DNA of 64,000 bases from Vreelandella halophila. GTDB lineage: Bacteria > Pseudomonadota > Gammaproteobacteria > Pseudomonadales > Oleiphilaceae. Below, piece after piece: positions 50,780 through 59,180 of the stretch. Location of the stretch: NCBI RefSeq assembly GCF_009856365.1, contig NZ_WMEX01000003.1:372812-436811 (forward strand), read 5' to 3'. The position numbers and the translations under genes were made by a program. Position 1 is the stretch's first letter. Every line of letters begins with the position of its first letter. The notes beneath the pieces were generated by a model. That model did no database searches. It worked only from the letters and a program-made list of their open reading frames with translations, and had not been told where the DNA came from.

Positions 50780-50808
50780 ACTATAAGAAGACTCCCGGGG
50801 CAATGCAA
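50780..50808 (-). promoter_or_regulatory. Predicted promoter of the mraZ operon
   Basis: Minus-strand TTGCAT (50808-50803), 17-base spacer, TATAGT (50785-50780). The -10 matches five of six; the -35 three of six. Start of transcription would fall at about 50773, at the edge of the repeat array. Confidence 0.55.
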
Positions 50809-50811
50809 GAA

Positions 50812-51010
50812 AACCCAAGCCGCCTGAATCAGGAAAAAATACCGTTGTGCCAGTGATTTAGAAGGAAAAGCAGTGAACGGAAGGTAACGTGCGCGTAACA
50901 AATTCCGCCTTTTCAGAAACCTGGAGAAAACTCCAAGAATTCACGTCAAGGTCAAGACTTTTTTGCTATAAGAGAAGTACTTCAAAAGAAATGAACAGAA
51001 TAGGAAGGGT
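50812..51010. other. Non-coding AT-rich spacer between rnpB and the mraZ promoter
   Basis: The mraZ-rnpB gap is over 300 bases. Outside the promoter, repeats and terminator it is AT-rich compared with its surroundings. It holds a duplicated CTTGAC (minus, about 50945-50957), an extended -10-like TGCTATAAG on plus (50964-50972), the palindrome GAAGTACTTC (50974-50983) and a small hairpin GGAG-AAAA-CTCC (about 50924-50936). No gene was recognised. Confidence 0.4.
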
Positions 51011-51042
51011 GGCCCGGGCTTCACTGTGGGAAGCCACGGGCC
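51011..51042 (-). terminator. Hairpin after rnpB
   Basis: Stem GGCCCGGGCTTC with GAAGCCACGGGCC (12 pairs and one bulge) around ACTGTGG, beginning 2-3 bases after the predicted RNase P RNA end. The following minus-strand sequence has only a broken T-run (CATTTCTTTT), so it may protect the 3' end as much as terminate. Confidence 0.55.
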
Positions 51043-51043
51043 T

Positions 51044-51405
51044 GTTCGAGTCCGCCTGTAAGCCGGGTTCTGTCGCGTGCAGTCATTCCTCTGGGATCCG
51101 CGTCACCGCGGACCTCAAGCAGCCTACCCGAGTCCGGTGCGGGCCACACCTCTGGACTCCTATTTGGCCTTGCTCCGAGTGGGGTTTACCGTCGCCGTGG
51201 ACTGTTGCCAGCCACGCGGTGCGCTCTTACCGCACCTTTTCAACCTTGCCGGCGGCCCGCGGGCCGCTTAGGCGGTTTCCTTTCTGCTGCACTTTCCGTC
51301 GGCTCGCGCCGCCCAGGCGTTACCTGGCACTCCGCCCTGTGGAGCCCGGACTTTCCTCCCTCCCCGTACGCTGACGGGAACAGCGACTGCATAGCGGGCT
51401 CAGGC
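51044..51405 (-). ncRNA. rnpB: RNase P RNA (bacterial type A)
   Basis: The catalytic RNA of RNase P, which cuts the 5' leader from pre-tRNAs. On the minus strand I see the universal GGAGGAAAGTCCGGGCTCC block (51363-51345 region), the GTAACGCCTGGG loop, GGTAAGAGCGCACCG, AACAGTCCACGG, GGTAAACCCCACTCGGAGCAAGGCCAAATAG, the GGTAGGCTGCTTGAG core and the closing CGACAGAACCCGGCTTA. GAGCCCGC near 51398 and GCGGACTC near 51052 pair as P1. Ends are approximate. Confidence 0.96.
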
Positions 51406-51409
51406 AGAA

Positions 51410-51437
51410 AATTAACGGCTTCGGCCACATTTTACAA
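51410..51437 (-). promoter_or_regulatory. Possible rnpB promoter
   Basis: Minus-strand TTGTAA (51437-51432), 16-base spacer, TTAATT (51415-51410), located between the rsmI stop and the RNA start. The -10 is weak. Confidence 0.35.
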
Positions 51438-51442
51438 GGCCT

Positions 51443-52297
51443 TTATTCCCGGTTCTGCAGCGCCAGAGCCCGCTGATAGAGCCCACCACGCCCCTGACCT
51501 GTAATCCGTGCAGCCATGCGGGCGGCATCACTGACACTGAGACGGGTCAGCAGCTGCACCAGCAGATGGTCCACTTCCACATCCAGGCCAGCGGCTTCCG
51601 CCTCTGCTCCCGCAACCATAAGCACGAACTCGCCCTTGAGCGGAATCCTGCCATCCGCGACCTGGTCCGCGAGCTCCGCCAGCGTCCCCTGAACCGACTG
51701 CTCGTGGGCCTTGGTGAGCTCGCGCGCCACCACCGCGACACGGGAACCACCGAAAGCGCCGGCCATATCCGCCAGCGCTCCCGCTACCCGCCGGGGGGAT
51801 TCATAGAACACCATGGTTCGGGTTTCCCGACCAAGGGCCTCAAGCGCGCGCCGGCGCGCCCCCGCTTTCGGGGGCAGAAAGCCCTCGAACACAAACCGGT
51901 CCGTAGGCAGACCCGCCACCGCCAGCGCCGCCGTTACGGCACTGGCGCCGGGAATCGTGACCAGAGGCAGTCCCTGCTCCCGCGCCGCCCTGACCAGAGC
52001 AAAGCCCGGATCGGAGATCAGCGGCGTGCCGGCATCTGAAACCAGTGCCAGCATCTCACCACTACGCAGCCACTCCAGAACCTGGGCGAGCTGGCGATCC
52101 TCGTTGTGTTCATGGAGCGGGGTCAGAGTCTTGTGCAGATCCAGATGCTCCAGAAGCCGCCGCGTCTGTCGGGTATCCTCGGCCAGAACCCGGTCGACGC
52201 CCGCCAGCACCCAGGCTGCCCGGGTGCTTATATCCCCCAGATTGCCAATGGGCGTTGCCACGACATAAAGGGTACCTTTCTGTAAAGTCTCGGCCAT
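51443..52297 (-). CDS. rsmI: 16S rRNA (cytidine(1402)-2'-O)-methyltransferase
   Basis: A 284-aa SAM enzyme that modifies the same nucleotide as RsmH. YVVATPIGNLGDISTRA opens the tetrapyrrole-methylase-like fold; ALVSDAGTPLISDPG and TIPGASAVTAALAVAGL are family motifs. The start is ATG 52297 (MAETLQKG). It is divergent from lpoA by 80 bases, the conserved arrangement. Confidence 0.95.
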   Translation of the reverse strand: MAETLQKGTLYVVATPIGNLGDISTRAAWVLAGVDRVLAEDTRQTRRLLEHLDLHKTLTPLHEHNEDRQLAQVLEWLRSGEMLALVSDAGTPLISDPGFALVRAAREQGLPLVTIPGASAVTAALAVAGLPTDRFVFEGFLPPKAGARRRALEALGRETRTMVFYESPRRVAGALADMAGAFGGSRVAVVARELTKAHEQSVQGTLAELADQVADGRIPLKGEFVLMVAGAEAEAAGLDVEVDHLLVQLLTRLSVSDAARMAARITGQGRGGLYQRALALQNRE

Positions 52298-52377
52298 GCT
52301 CAGACTGCCATTACCTGTTAGAATCGCCGGATTCCAATGAAGCCGAATCACCTGCAACAACGCCAGCCGAGACGCCC

Positions 52378-54219
52378 ATGACAATCCGTTTGCCGGTCCT
52401 GACTGTTTTCCTGCTGCTGTTCGTTGCCGGCTGTGCCGTGGAACCGGTCTCCACTCCTGAGCAGCAGCCCACCACCATTCAGGGCCTGCTCAGTGGCGCA
52501 GCGGACACCAATGATGCCAGCCTTCGCCGACAATATCAGCTCAAGGCAGCACAAATGCTGCAGACTGATGGGGAATACGCGACCGCACGCTCGCTTCTGG
52601 ATGCAATGGATCCAGAACAGATCGAAGATGAACTCCGGGACCGTTACCTGTGGCTGAGCAGCCGTGATGCCGTCGAGCGTGGCGACACGGATGCAGCCAG
52701 CAGGCTGGCAGACCAGCTTGACCCGGAACTGCCCCTGCGGCTGCCCCCGGAACAGCGGGCCAGCGCCTTTGAATCGGTTGCCGGCGCCTATGAGCTTGCA
52801 GAACGACACCTGCCGAATGCCCGGACCCTGATCCTCTGGAGCGGCAGTGAGGCACGCCCCCCGGCGGCGCTCAATCAGCGCATCTGGGGGGCACTGCGGG
52901 AAGTTCCCCGAGCCGAACTGGAACCGGTGGCCGAGCGCAGCTCGGACTACCGGGAACGCGGCTGGCTGGAGCTTGCCCTGGCCCTCGCGGCCCATGACCA
53001 GCATGAGGTTGAAGCCCGTTCACAGGCTATCCAAAACTGGAAGAAGGTATGGCCCGACCACAGTGCTGCAGAGCCCTTCCCGGGAGAGCTCGCGCTCCTG
53101 CGCCAGCTTGATGAACTGCGCCCTGAGTCAGTAGCGCTGGCACTGCCACTGAGCGGCCCTCTTGGAGGCGCGGGCGAAGCCGTGCGTGAGGGGTTCCTCG
53201 CTGCCCACTACCAGGATCTCGCAGACCCTGACCGTACAACGCCCGCAATCAGCATCCATGATACCCACGCCAGGACCTTCAGCGGCATCTATGGGGACCT
53301 GCTCGAAACGGAGCCGGATCTTGTAGTGGGGCCGCTCAGCAAAGAGGCTGTCCAGGAGCTGACCTCCCTGCCCGCACTGACCGTTCCCGTACTTGCACTG
53401 AACTACCATCGGGATGCGCGCATCACCCCGGAGAACCTGTTCCAGTTCGGTCTCGGTAGCGAGGATGAGATGCGGGCAATCGCACAGCGCCTGAAACAGG
53501 ACGGCCACAGCAACGTGCTTGCCTTCCTGCCCGAAGGTGACTGGGGTATACGGATGGAAAAGGCACTGCGCAGGGCAGCGGACAAGCAAGGTATCACCCT
53601 GCTGGAGACAGTCCAGTATGACGGAGACAATAACCTCAACCGCGTCGTGGCGGATGGCTTCAATATCAACCAGAGCCGCCGGCGCGCCAATGCCCTGATG
53701 CGACTGACCGGCACCACCATGCGCTTCGAGCCACGCCGCCGCCAGGATATTGACGCGATCGTGCTGTTGGCGTCTCCGGAGAACGCCCGCCAGATCAACC
53801 CGCTGTTCGCCTTCTATTACGGCGGCGATCTCCCGGTTTACGGCAGTTCCCTGCTGTATCGCGGTTCCCCGGATCCAGGCAGGGACAGCGATCTGGATGG
53901 TATCCGGTTCACCGATATCCCCTGGGTACTGGGTGAGGCACCACCGGAACGCGACGCCCTGCAGTCACTGTTTCCGGCCCTGGGAAACAACTACGACCGG
54001 CTTTTTGCCCTCGGCTTCGACAGCTACCGCCTGACCCATCAGATCCAGCTTCTGCGTGAGATCGAGGCCTACCGGTACCAGGGTGTTACCGGCATGATCC
54101 GCAACAGTGCCAATGGCAGCTTTCAACGCACCCCCGACTGGGCTGTGTTCCGCAAGGGGGAACCCAAATCTCTACCCGAGGCGGAAAAAGAGTCCAGCAG
54201 GCAGGCTGAATACAAGTAA
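52378..54219 (+). CDS. lpoA: Penicillin-binding protein activator LpoA
   Basis: A 613-aa outer-membrane lipoprotein that reaches through the wall and stimulates PBP1A. The signal ends LLFVAGC, so the Cys is lipidated. The N-terminal half (about 30-260) is helical TPR-like, and the C-terminal half, from about VALALPLSGPLGGAGEAVREGF, is a type I periplasmic-binding fold that no longer needs a ligand. It leads yraN and diaA. Confidence 0.92.
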   Translation: MTIRLPVLTVFLLLFVAGCAVEPVSTPEQQPTTIQGLLSGAADTNDASLRRQYQLKAAQMLQTDGEYATARSLLDAMDPEQIEDELRDRYLWLSSRDAVERGDTDAASRLADQLDPELPLRLPPEQRASAFESVAGAYELAERHLPNARTLILWSGSEARPPAALNQRIWGALREVPRAELEPVAERSSDYRERGWLELALALAAHDQHEVEARSQAIQNWKKVWPDHSAAEPFPGELALLRQLDELRPESVALALPLSGPLGGAGEAVREGFLAAHYQDLADPDRTTPAISIHDTHARTFSGIYGDLLETEPDLVVGPLSKEAVQELTSLPALTVPVLALNYHRDARITPENLFQFGLGSEDEMRAIAQRLKQDGHSNVLAFLPEGDWGIRMEKALRRAADKQGITLLETVQYDGDNNLNRVVADGFNINQSRRRANALMRLTGTTMRFEPRRRQDIDAIVLLASPENARQINPLFAFYYGGDLPVYGSSLLYRGSPDPGRDSDLDGIRFTDIPWVLGEAPPERDALQSLFPALGNNYDRLFALGFDSYRLTHQIQLLREIEAYRYQGVTGMIRNSANGSFQRTPDWAVFRKGEPKSLPEAEKESSRQAEYK

Positions 54220-54239
54220 GGGAAACTGGAGGGACGGGG

Positions 54240-54605
54240 ATGGATACACGCAGCCAGGGACGGCAGGCGGAAACAGCGGCCGCGGACTATCTCGAATCCC
54301 AGGGGGTGCGCATCCTGGAGCGCAACTTCAACTGCCGCGCCGGCGAGATTGACCTGATCGGGCATGACGGGGAGTCACTTGTTTTCATAGAAGTCCGCGC
54401 CCGCCAGGAAGACGCCCTCGTGGATGGCGCCACCTCCGTGGATGAGCGCAAGCGCCGCAAACTGATCAGGGCGGCCCGATTCTATCTGCACCGTAACGGC
54501 CTGAACGATTGTTTCTGCCGGTTTGATATGCTTGCGGTCACCATCACCCGGAACCACCGCTATGAATTCGAATGGATTACCAATGCCTTTGATGCAACGC
54601 CATGA
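54240..54605 (+). CDS. yraN: YraN family protein (UPF0102)
   Basis: A 121-aa protein with a Holliday-junction-resolvase-like nuclease fold. RQAETAAADYLESQG, CRAGEIDLIG and FIEVRAR carry the E-x-D-x-E-x-R type residues of that fold. Activity has not been firmly shown. GGAGGGACGGGG precedes the ATG, and it overlaps diaA by 4 bases. Confidence 0.9.
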   Translation: MDTRSQGRQAETAAADYLESQGVRILERNFNCRAGEIDLIGHDGESLVFIEVRARQEDALVDGATSVDERKRRKLIRAARFYLHRNGLNDCFCRFDMLAVTITRNHRYEFEWITNAFDATP

Positions 54606-55195
54606 GTGACACAGAACAGCGCTTCAACCAGCACATTGCCAACCACATGGAATGCATCGGCGAGACAGCCGGCATCGTTGCTCCCGTCCTGGGCCAGGCC
54701 GCCAGTGCCATAGTGGAAACCCTGCTCAGTGAACGCCAGGTGCTGGTGTGCGGCAGCGGCAAGGCCAACGCCTTCGCCCAGTATTTCGCCAGTTCCATGC
54801 TCGCCTATCACGAGACGGAACGTCCGGCACTGCCGGTACTGAATCTGGGAGCGGACGCCACAACGCTGGCCGCCATTGGCCTCAACAACCGGATCCAGGA
54901 AGTGTTTTCACGCCAGATCCAGGCGCTCGGCCATGAGGGGGATTCACTGCTGCTCCTGACGGATGACGGCAACCGCTCAAGCCTGATCCAGGCTCTGCAG
55001 GCCGCCCACGATCGGGGCATCCGGGTCATCGCGGTAACCGGTCGTTCGGAGACGGACATTCATGCCCTGTTCCATGAAGACGATATCGATATAACACTTC
55101 CGGACGTGGGGGCCGCCTGCACCGCCGAACTGATGGTGGTGATCCTCAATACGCTCTGCACCGAGATCGAGGCGCACCTGTTCAGCGACGGCTGA
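54602..55195 (+). CDS. diaA: SIS-domain protein DiaA (DnaA initiator-associating) type
   Basis: A 197-aa sugar-isomerase-fold protein. In E. coli DiaA tetramers bind DnaA and help it load on oriC. The block VLVCGSGKANAFAQYFASSM corresponds to the phosphosugar loop, which here reads GSGKAN rather than the usual GNGxSA, and ETERPALPVLNLGADATTLAAI and GHEGDSLLLL match DiaA. GmhA is a weaker alternative; the lpoA-yraN context favours DiaA. Confidence 0.82.
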   Translation: MSDTEQRFNQHIANHMECIGETAGIVAPVLGQAASAIVETLLSERQVLVCGSGKANAFAQYFASSMLAYHETERPALPVLNLGADATTLAAIGLNNRIQEVFSRQIQALGHEGDSLLLLTDDGNRSSLIQALQAAHDRGIRVIAVTGRSETDIHALFHEDDIDITLPDVGAACTAELMVVILNTLCTEIEAHLFSDG

Positions 55196-55203
55196 CTCTC
55201 CGA

Positions 55204-55626
55204 CTACTTCACGACCTTGAGGTTCGGGCGCTTCGAACCGGTATCCCCGGCGCTGTCGCCCTCTTCCCCCTGGCTTCCAGAGTCCCCACTGGGACCGTCC
55301 GGCGGCTCGGGATCACCAGGCTCCTGGCCGAAGACCATACCCTGCCCGTTCTCCCTGGCATAGATGGCCATGACAGCGTAGACCGGCGCGTAAACGCTGA
55401 CCGGCACACCGCCAAAACGGGCGGTGAAGGAAACGGCGTCATCACCCAGCATCAACTCCTTGACCGCAGAAGGGCTGATGTTGAGCACGATCTGACCGTT
55501 GGAGACGTAATCCGCCGGAACCTGAACGCCATTCATGCCAGCATCAACGACCAGATGCGGCGTCGCGTCATTATCCAGGACCCAGTCATTGAGCGCCCGG
55601 ATCAGATAGGGTCGGCTCGATTTCAT
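55204..55626 (-). CDS. sspB: ClpXP protease specificity-enhancing factor SspB
   Basis: A 140-aa adaptor that delivers ssrA-tagged proteins to ClpXP. SSRPYLIRALNDWVLDNDATPHLVVDA opens the fold, and the barrel has QIVLNISPSAV and VSFTARFGG. A long acidic tail (about 105-135) leads to the ClpX-binding end RPNLKVVK. It is 31 bases after sspA. Confidence 0.94.
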   Translation of the reverse strand: MKSSRPYLIRALNDWVLDNDATPHLVVDAGMNGVQVPADYVSNGQIVLNISPSAVKELMLGDDAVSFTARFGGVPVSVYAPVYAVMAIYARENGQGMVFGQEPGDPEPPDGPSGDSGSQGEEGDSAGDTGSKRPNLKVVK

Positions 55627-55657
55627 TACTCACTCCCGGTCTGCCTGATCCAATGAA

Positions 55658-56287
55658 TCAGGTTCGCATGTCCTCTTCCGCGTCGGAAAGGCTGGCCCTG
55701 AAACCCCGACGCTCGAAAAGCCGTTCCATATACTGCTCCAGCGGCTTGATGCCCTTGGCCGGCAACTCAACCCCGAGTGCCGGCAGGCGCCACAGCAAGG
55801 GCCCGATGCAGCAATCCGCCATGGTGAACTCCTCACTGAGGAAAAATGGCATCTCCTGGAACAGCGGTGCCGATGCCACCAGACTTTCCCGCAACTCTTT
55901 CCGGGCCTGCTCGGCATCTTTGTCACTGCTGCCCGCCTCAATCCGGTCGACCAGGGAACACCAGTCGCGCCCCACACGCCACATCATCAGCCGGCTCTGG
56001 GCCCGCGCGACCGGATAGACCGGAAGCAGCGGCGGATGCGGGAACCGTTCGTCCAGATACTCCATCATAATATTGGGCTCATAGAGCACCAGATCCCGAT
56101 CCACCAGCGTCGGCAGCGCATTATAGGGGTTCAGATCGGCAAGCTCCGAGGGCGGGTTGGAGGGGTCCACGTTGACCACATCAACGGTCACCCCTTTCTC
56201 CGCGAGAACAATTCTCACCCGGTGGCTGTAATGGCTCTGCGGGTCGGAAAAGAAGGTCATTGAGGACCGTTTGGTCACAGCAGCCAT
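55658..56287 (-). CDS. sspA: Stringent starvation protein A
   Basis: A 209-aa GST-fold protein that binds RNA polymerase and supports acid and starvation survival and, in E. coli, phage P1 late transcription. MTFFSDPQSHYSHRVRIVLAEKG is the thioredoxin-like N-terminus, NPYNALPTLVDRDLVLYE the cis-Pro region. It lacks a GST catalytic Cys/Ser pattern, as known for SspA. It follows petC after a 100-base leader holding a promoter and hairpin. Confidence 0.93.
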   Translation of the reverse strand: MAAVTKRSSMTFFSDPQSHYSHRVRIVLAEKGVTVDVVNVDPSNPPSELADLNPYNALPTLVDRDLVLYEPNIMMEYLDERFPHPPLLPVYPVARAQSRLMMWRVGRDWCSLVDRIEAGSSDKDAEQARKELRESLVASAPLFQEMPFFLSEEFTMADCCIGPLLWRLPALGVELPAKGIKPLEQYMERLFERRGFRASLSDAEEDMRT

Positions 56288-56338
56288 AGTGTTACCCCAT
56301 GAGTTCGCCGATCGGAAAGAAGGGACTGAAAACGGATG

Positions 56339-56359
56339 GCCCGGTACGATGTACCGGGC
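56339..56359. promoter_or_regulatory. Perfect hairpin in the petC-sspA gap
   Basis: GCCCGGTAC-GAT-GTACCGGGC: a 9-bp perfect stem with a 3-base loop, downstream of the sspA -10 on the minus strand and followed by CATCCGTTTTC. If intrinsic, it could end petABC transcripts but would also sit in the sspA leader. Confidence 0.6.
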
Positions 56360-56371
56360 ACTGGAGGCGGG

Positions 56372-56401
56372 ATTATACCGGATTCCGTCAGTGGATGTCT
56401 T
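56372..56401 (-). promoter_or_regulatory. Likely sspA promoter
   Basis: Minus-strand AAGACA (56401-56396), 18-base spacer, perfect TATAAT (56377-56372). The -35 overlaps the petC coding end. It gives a leader of about 80 bases. Confidence 0.6.
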
Positions 56402-57143
56402 TCCAGTATTCGCGGTTCAGCAGGTACGCGAAAATGAAGAAGACACCGATGAAGATCAGCACGTAAACGCCAATGCGTTTACGATCCATCAGGGCCGGTT
56501 CACCGAGATAGACGAGGAAATTCGTCAGGTCGTACATGGCCCGATCGAATTCCTTCGGCTCCATGCTGCCCTCAATCGCCCAGTCATCGCAGATGTCATC
56601 CCCAACCACCTCACCGGTGGAAGGATCAACCTCGGGTTCCTGACCGATATGCGGCGGCTCCGCACAGAGGCCGCCCTGATTGACCATCACATGGGGCATA
56701 CCCACGTTGTCGAACACCGCGTTATTCACGCCATGAGGCCGACTTTCGTCCTTATAGAAGGCGCGCAGGTACGAGTAGAGCCAGTCCGGCCCATTCACCC
56801 GCGCGGTCAGCGTCAGGTCCGGCGGTGCCGTGCCGAACCAGGAAGCGGCCTGCTCCTCCGGCATGGCAATGTTCATCAGTTCCCCGAAGCGGGCATCCGT
56901 GAAAATAAGGTTCTGTTCATACAGTTCCTTCGGGATCCCGAGATCCTTCGCCACCCGCTTGTAGCGGGAATACTCTGCCGAATGGCAACCCATGCAGTAG
57001 TTAGTGAAGATCTGGGCACCACGCTGGAGCGAAGCCTGATCGCTCAGGTCCGGCTCCATACTGTCAAGGTGGCCCCCACCACCGGCCGCCGAAGCGACGA
57101 CCGGCATGCACATAGCCAGTATTACAGTCAGAAGCTGTTTCAT
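56388..57143 (-). CDS. petC: Cytochrome c1 of the bc1 complex
   Basis: A 251-aa membrane-anchored c-type cytochrome that passes electrons from the Rieske protein to soluble cytochrome c. A signal peptide (MKQLLTVILAMCMPVVASAAG) is followed by the heme site YCMGCHSAEY, the axial-Met region in GELMNIAMP, and a C-terminal anchor helix (IGVYVLIFIGVFFIFAYLL). It overlaps petB by 4 bases. Confidence 0.96.
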   Translation of the reverse strand: MKQLLTVILAMCMPVVASAAGGGGHLDSMEPDLSDQASLQRGAQIFTNYCMGCHSAEYSRYKRVAKDLGIPKELYEQNLIFTDARFGELMNIAMPEEQAASWFGTAPPDLTLTARVNGPDWLYSYLRAFYKDESRPHGVNNAVFDNVGMPHVMVNQGGLCAEPPHIGQEPEVDPSTGEVVGDDICDDWAIEGSMEPKEFDRAMYDLTNFLVYLGEPALMDRKRIGVYVLIFIGVFFIFAYLLNREYWKDIH

Positions 57144-58375
57144 TTGGTAGTCACCCTCTCCGGAACCGGTTTCGTGGACTCCATCCGCGTGTAGAACGGC
57201 ATCAGGATGAAGTACCCGAAGTAGATGGCTGTGCCGATCTGCGCAAGCATGGTCTTGATCGGCGTCGCCGGTTCAGCACCCAGGTAGCCGAGCATTACAA
57301 AGCTGACCGCAAACAGTGCCAGCGCACCCCGACTGAACCACCCCTTGTAGCGCATCGACCGCACCGGGCTCCGGTCAAGCCACGGAAGCACAAAGAGGAT
57401 GGCAATGGCAGCGCCCATGACGACGACACCCCAGAACTGCGAGGACAGCCCCAGCAGATTGAAGGTGATCGCCCGCAGCATCGCGTAGAAAGGTGTGAAG
57501 TACCACACCGGTGCGATGTGATCCGGCGTCTGCAGCGGGTCCGCCTCCTGGAAGTTCGGCTTCTCAATGAAGTAGCCGCCCATTTCCGGGAAGTAGAAGA
57601 CAACAATCGCAAACACAGCGAGGAACACCGCAATCGGCACCAGGTCATGCACTGTGTAGTAGGGATGGAACGGAATACCGTCTTTCGGCTTGCCGTCAGC
57701 ATCCTTGTTCTTCTTGATGTCGATGCCATCAGGGTTGTTGGAACCAACCTCGTGCAGAGCAAGGATGTGCAGCACCACGAGCCCAAGGAGCACTATCGGC
57801 AGTGCCACCACGTGCAGCGCGAAGAAGCGGTTCAGGGTTGCTCCTGAAATCAGGTAATCACCCCGGATCCACAGTGCCAGGTCCTCACCGATGCCGGGAA
57901 TGGCGCTGAACAGGTTGATGATCACCTGGGCGCCCCAGTAGGACATCTGCCCCCAGGGAAGCACGTAGCCCATGAAGGCTTCCGCCATGAGGATCAGATA
58001 GATCGCCATACCGAAAATCCAGATAAGCTCGCGCGGCTTCTGGTAGGAACCGTACATCAGGCCCCGGAACATGTGGAGGTAGACCACCAGGAAGAACATG
58101 GAGGCGCCGGTGGAGTGCATATAACGCAGCAGCCAGCCGTATTCCACGTCCCGCATGATGTACTCAACCGAGGCGAACGCGCCCTCGGCTGTGGGCGTGT
58201 ACATCATGGTCAGCCAGATGCCTGTCAGCAGCTGATTGACGAGAACCAGCATCGACAGCACACCGAAGACATACCACACATTGAAGTTCTTGGGCGCGTA
58301 GTACTTGCTCATGTGACGCTCGAAAGCGTCCACAACCGGCAGCCGCTCGTCGACCCACTGAATCAGTTTATTCAT
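57140..58375 (-). CDS. petB: Cytochrome b of the bc1 complex
   Basis: A 411-aa membrane subunit with eight helices that oxidises ubiquinol. The heme-ligand His pairs are H87 (RYMHSTGAS) with H188 (ALHVV), and H101 (YLHMFRG) with H203 (VLHILALHE). The Q-site motif is PVWY (289-292) instead of PEWY, a variant reported in beta- and gammaproteobacteria. It overlaps both petA and petC. Confidence 0.97.
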   Translation of the reverse strand: MNKLIQWVDERLPVVDAFERHMSKYYAPKNFNVWYVFGVLSMLVLVNQLLTGIWLTMMYTPTAEGAFASVEYIMRDVEYGWLLRYMHSTGASMFFLVVYLHMFRGLMYGSYQKPRELIWIFGMAIYLILMAEAFMGYVLPWGQMSYWGAQVIINLFSAIPGIGEDLALWIRGDYLISGATLNRFFALHVVALPIVLLGLVVLHILALHEVGSNNPDGIDIKKNKDADGKPKDGIPFHPYYTVHDLVPIAVFLAVFAIVVFYFPEMGGYFIEKPNFQEADPLQTPDHIAPVWYFTPFYAMLRAITFNLLGLSSQFWGVVVMGAAIAILFVLPWLDRSPVRSMRYKGWFSRGALALFAVSFVMLGYLGAEPATPIKTMLAQIGTAIYFGYFILMPFYTRMESTKPVPERVTTK

Positions 58376-58971
58376 GCTGCATCCTCCGGATCCAGGCCAA
58401 TGGCGATGGTCTGACCGTCATCCTCATAGCGATACGGCGGAACCTCGAGGTTAGTCGGTGCAGGAACGCCCGTGAACACCCGACCCGCGAGATCAAACTT
58501 GGATCCGTGACAGGCGCAGAAGAATCCGCCGGGCCAGTCATCCCCCAGACCTTCAGCACCTTCCGTAGGCCGGAAGCTGGGCGAGCAGCCCAGATGGGTG
58601 CAGATACCGACCACAACCAGGAACTCTGGCTTGATCGAACGGGCATGGCCCTCAATATAGGAAGGCTGCTGGGGCTCTTTTGATTCCGGATCCTCCAGGC
58701 GATCTGAGATCCCTTCAAGATTTTCCAGCATTTCCGGTGTGCGCCTTACGACCCAGACCGGCTTCCCTCGCCACTCAACGGTTATCCGCTGACCGGAATC
58801 GATTTTTGAGATGTCCACCCTGCGTGGGGCCCCAGCTGCCTCAGCTTTGGCACTGGGCCACCAGGAACTGACAAACGGCACCGCGGCTCCAACAGCCCCG
58901 ACGCCACCAACAACCGTCGTTGCGCCCACCAGAAAGCGCCGCCGACCGTGGTTCACGTCGCCATTGTTCAT
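58372..58971 (-). CDS. petA: Rieske iron-sulfur protein of the bc1 complex
   Basis: A 199-aa protein carrying the [2Fe-2S] cluster that takes the first electron from quinol. A twin-arginine signal (GRRRFLVGATTVVGG) exports it folded. The cluster motifs are CTHLGC and CACHGS, with the usual Cys-His pairs. It is the first gene of petABC. Confidence 0.97.
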   Translation of the reverse strand: MNNGDVNHGRRRFLVGATTVVGGVGAVGAAVPFVSSWWPSAKAEAAGAPRRVDISKIDSGQRITVEWRGKPVWVVRRTPEMLENLEGISDRLEDPESKEPQQPSYIEGHARSIKPEFLVVVGICTHLGCSPSFRPTEGAEGLGDDWPGGFFCACHGSKFDLAGRVFTGVPAPTNLEVPPYRYEDDGQTIAIGLDPEDAA

Positions 58972-59072
58972 ACTGGCCTTCTCCCATTAAGCATTCGCGT
59001 GCCGAGGCGGTCATTCGACACACTCGGTTGGCTCCTGATTCGGTCGCGATCAACCCGCATCAAAACGACCAA

Positions 59073-59101
59073 ATGTTATTTAAATCAGTCACCGCTTACA
59101 A
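59073..59101 (-). promoter_or_regulatory. Possible petABC promoter
   Basis: Minus-strand TTGTAA (59101-59096), 17-base spacer, TAACAT (59078-59073), about 100 bases before petA and just after the rpsI terminator. Four of six matches each. Confidence 0.45.
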
Positions 59102-59124
59102 GCTTGCAACCTTCCAGTGCCCGA

Positions 59125-59156
59125 CACAAAAAGGCCCGATCTGCAAATCGGGCCTT
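59125..59156 (-). terminator. Intrinsic terminator of rplM-rpsI
   Basis: AAGGCCCGAT-TTGCAG-ATCGGGCCTT on the minus strand, a 10-bp perfect stem with a 6-base loop, followed by TTTTTG. It begins 25 bases after the rpsI stop. Confidence 0.85.
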
Positions 59157-59180
59157 CCGGGGGCAGCCGCCGTAGACGGC

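Noticed and set aside
50889..51374. A 161-codon plus-strand frame
   Set aside because: It is almost wholly the reverse complement of RNase P RNA.
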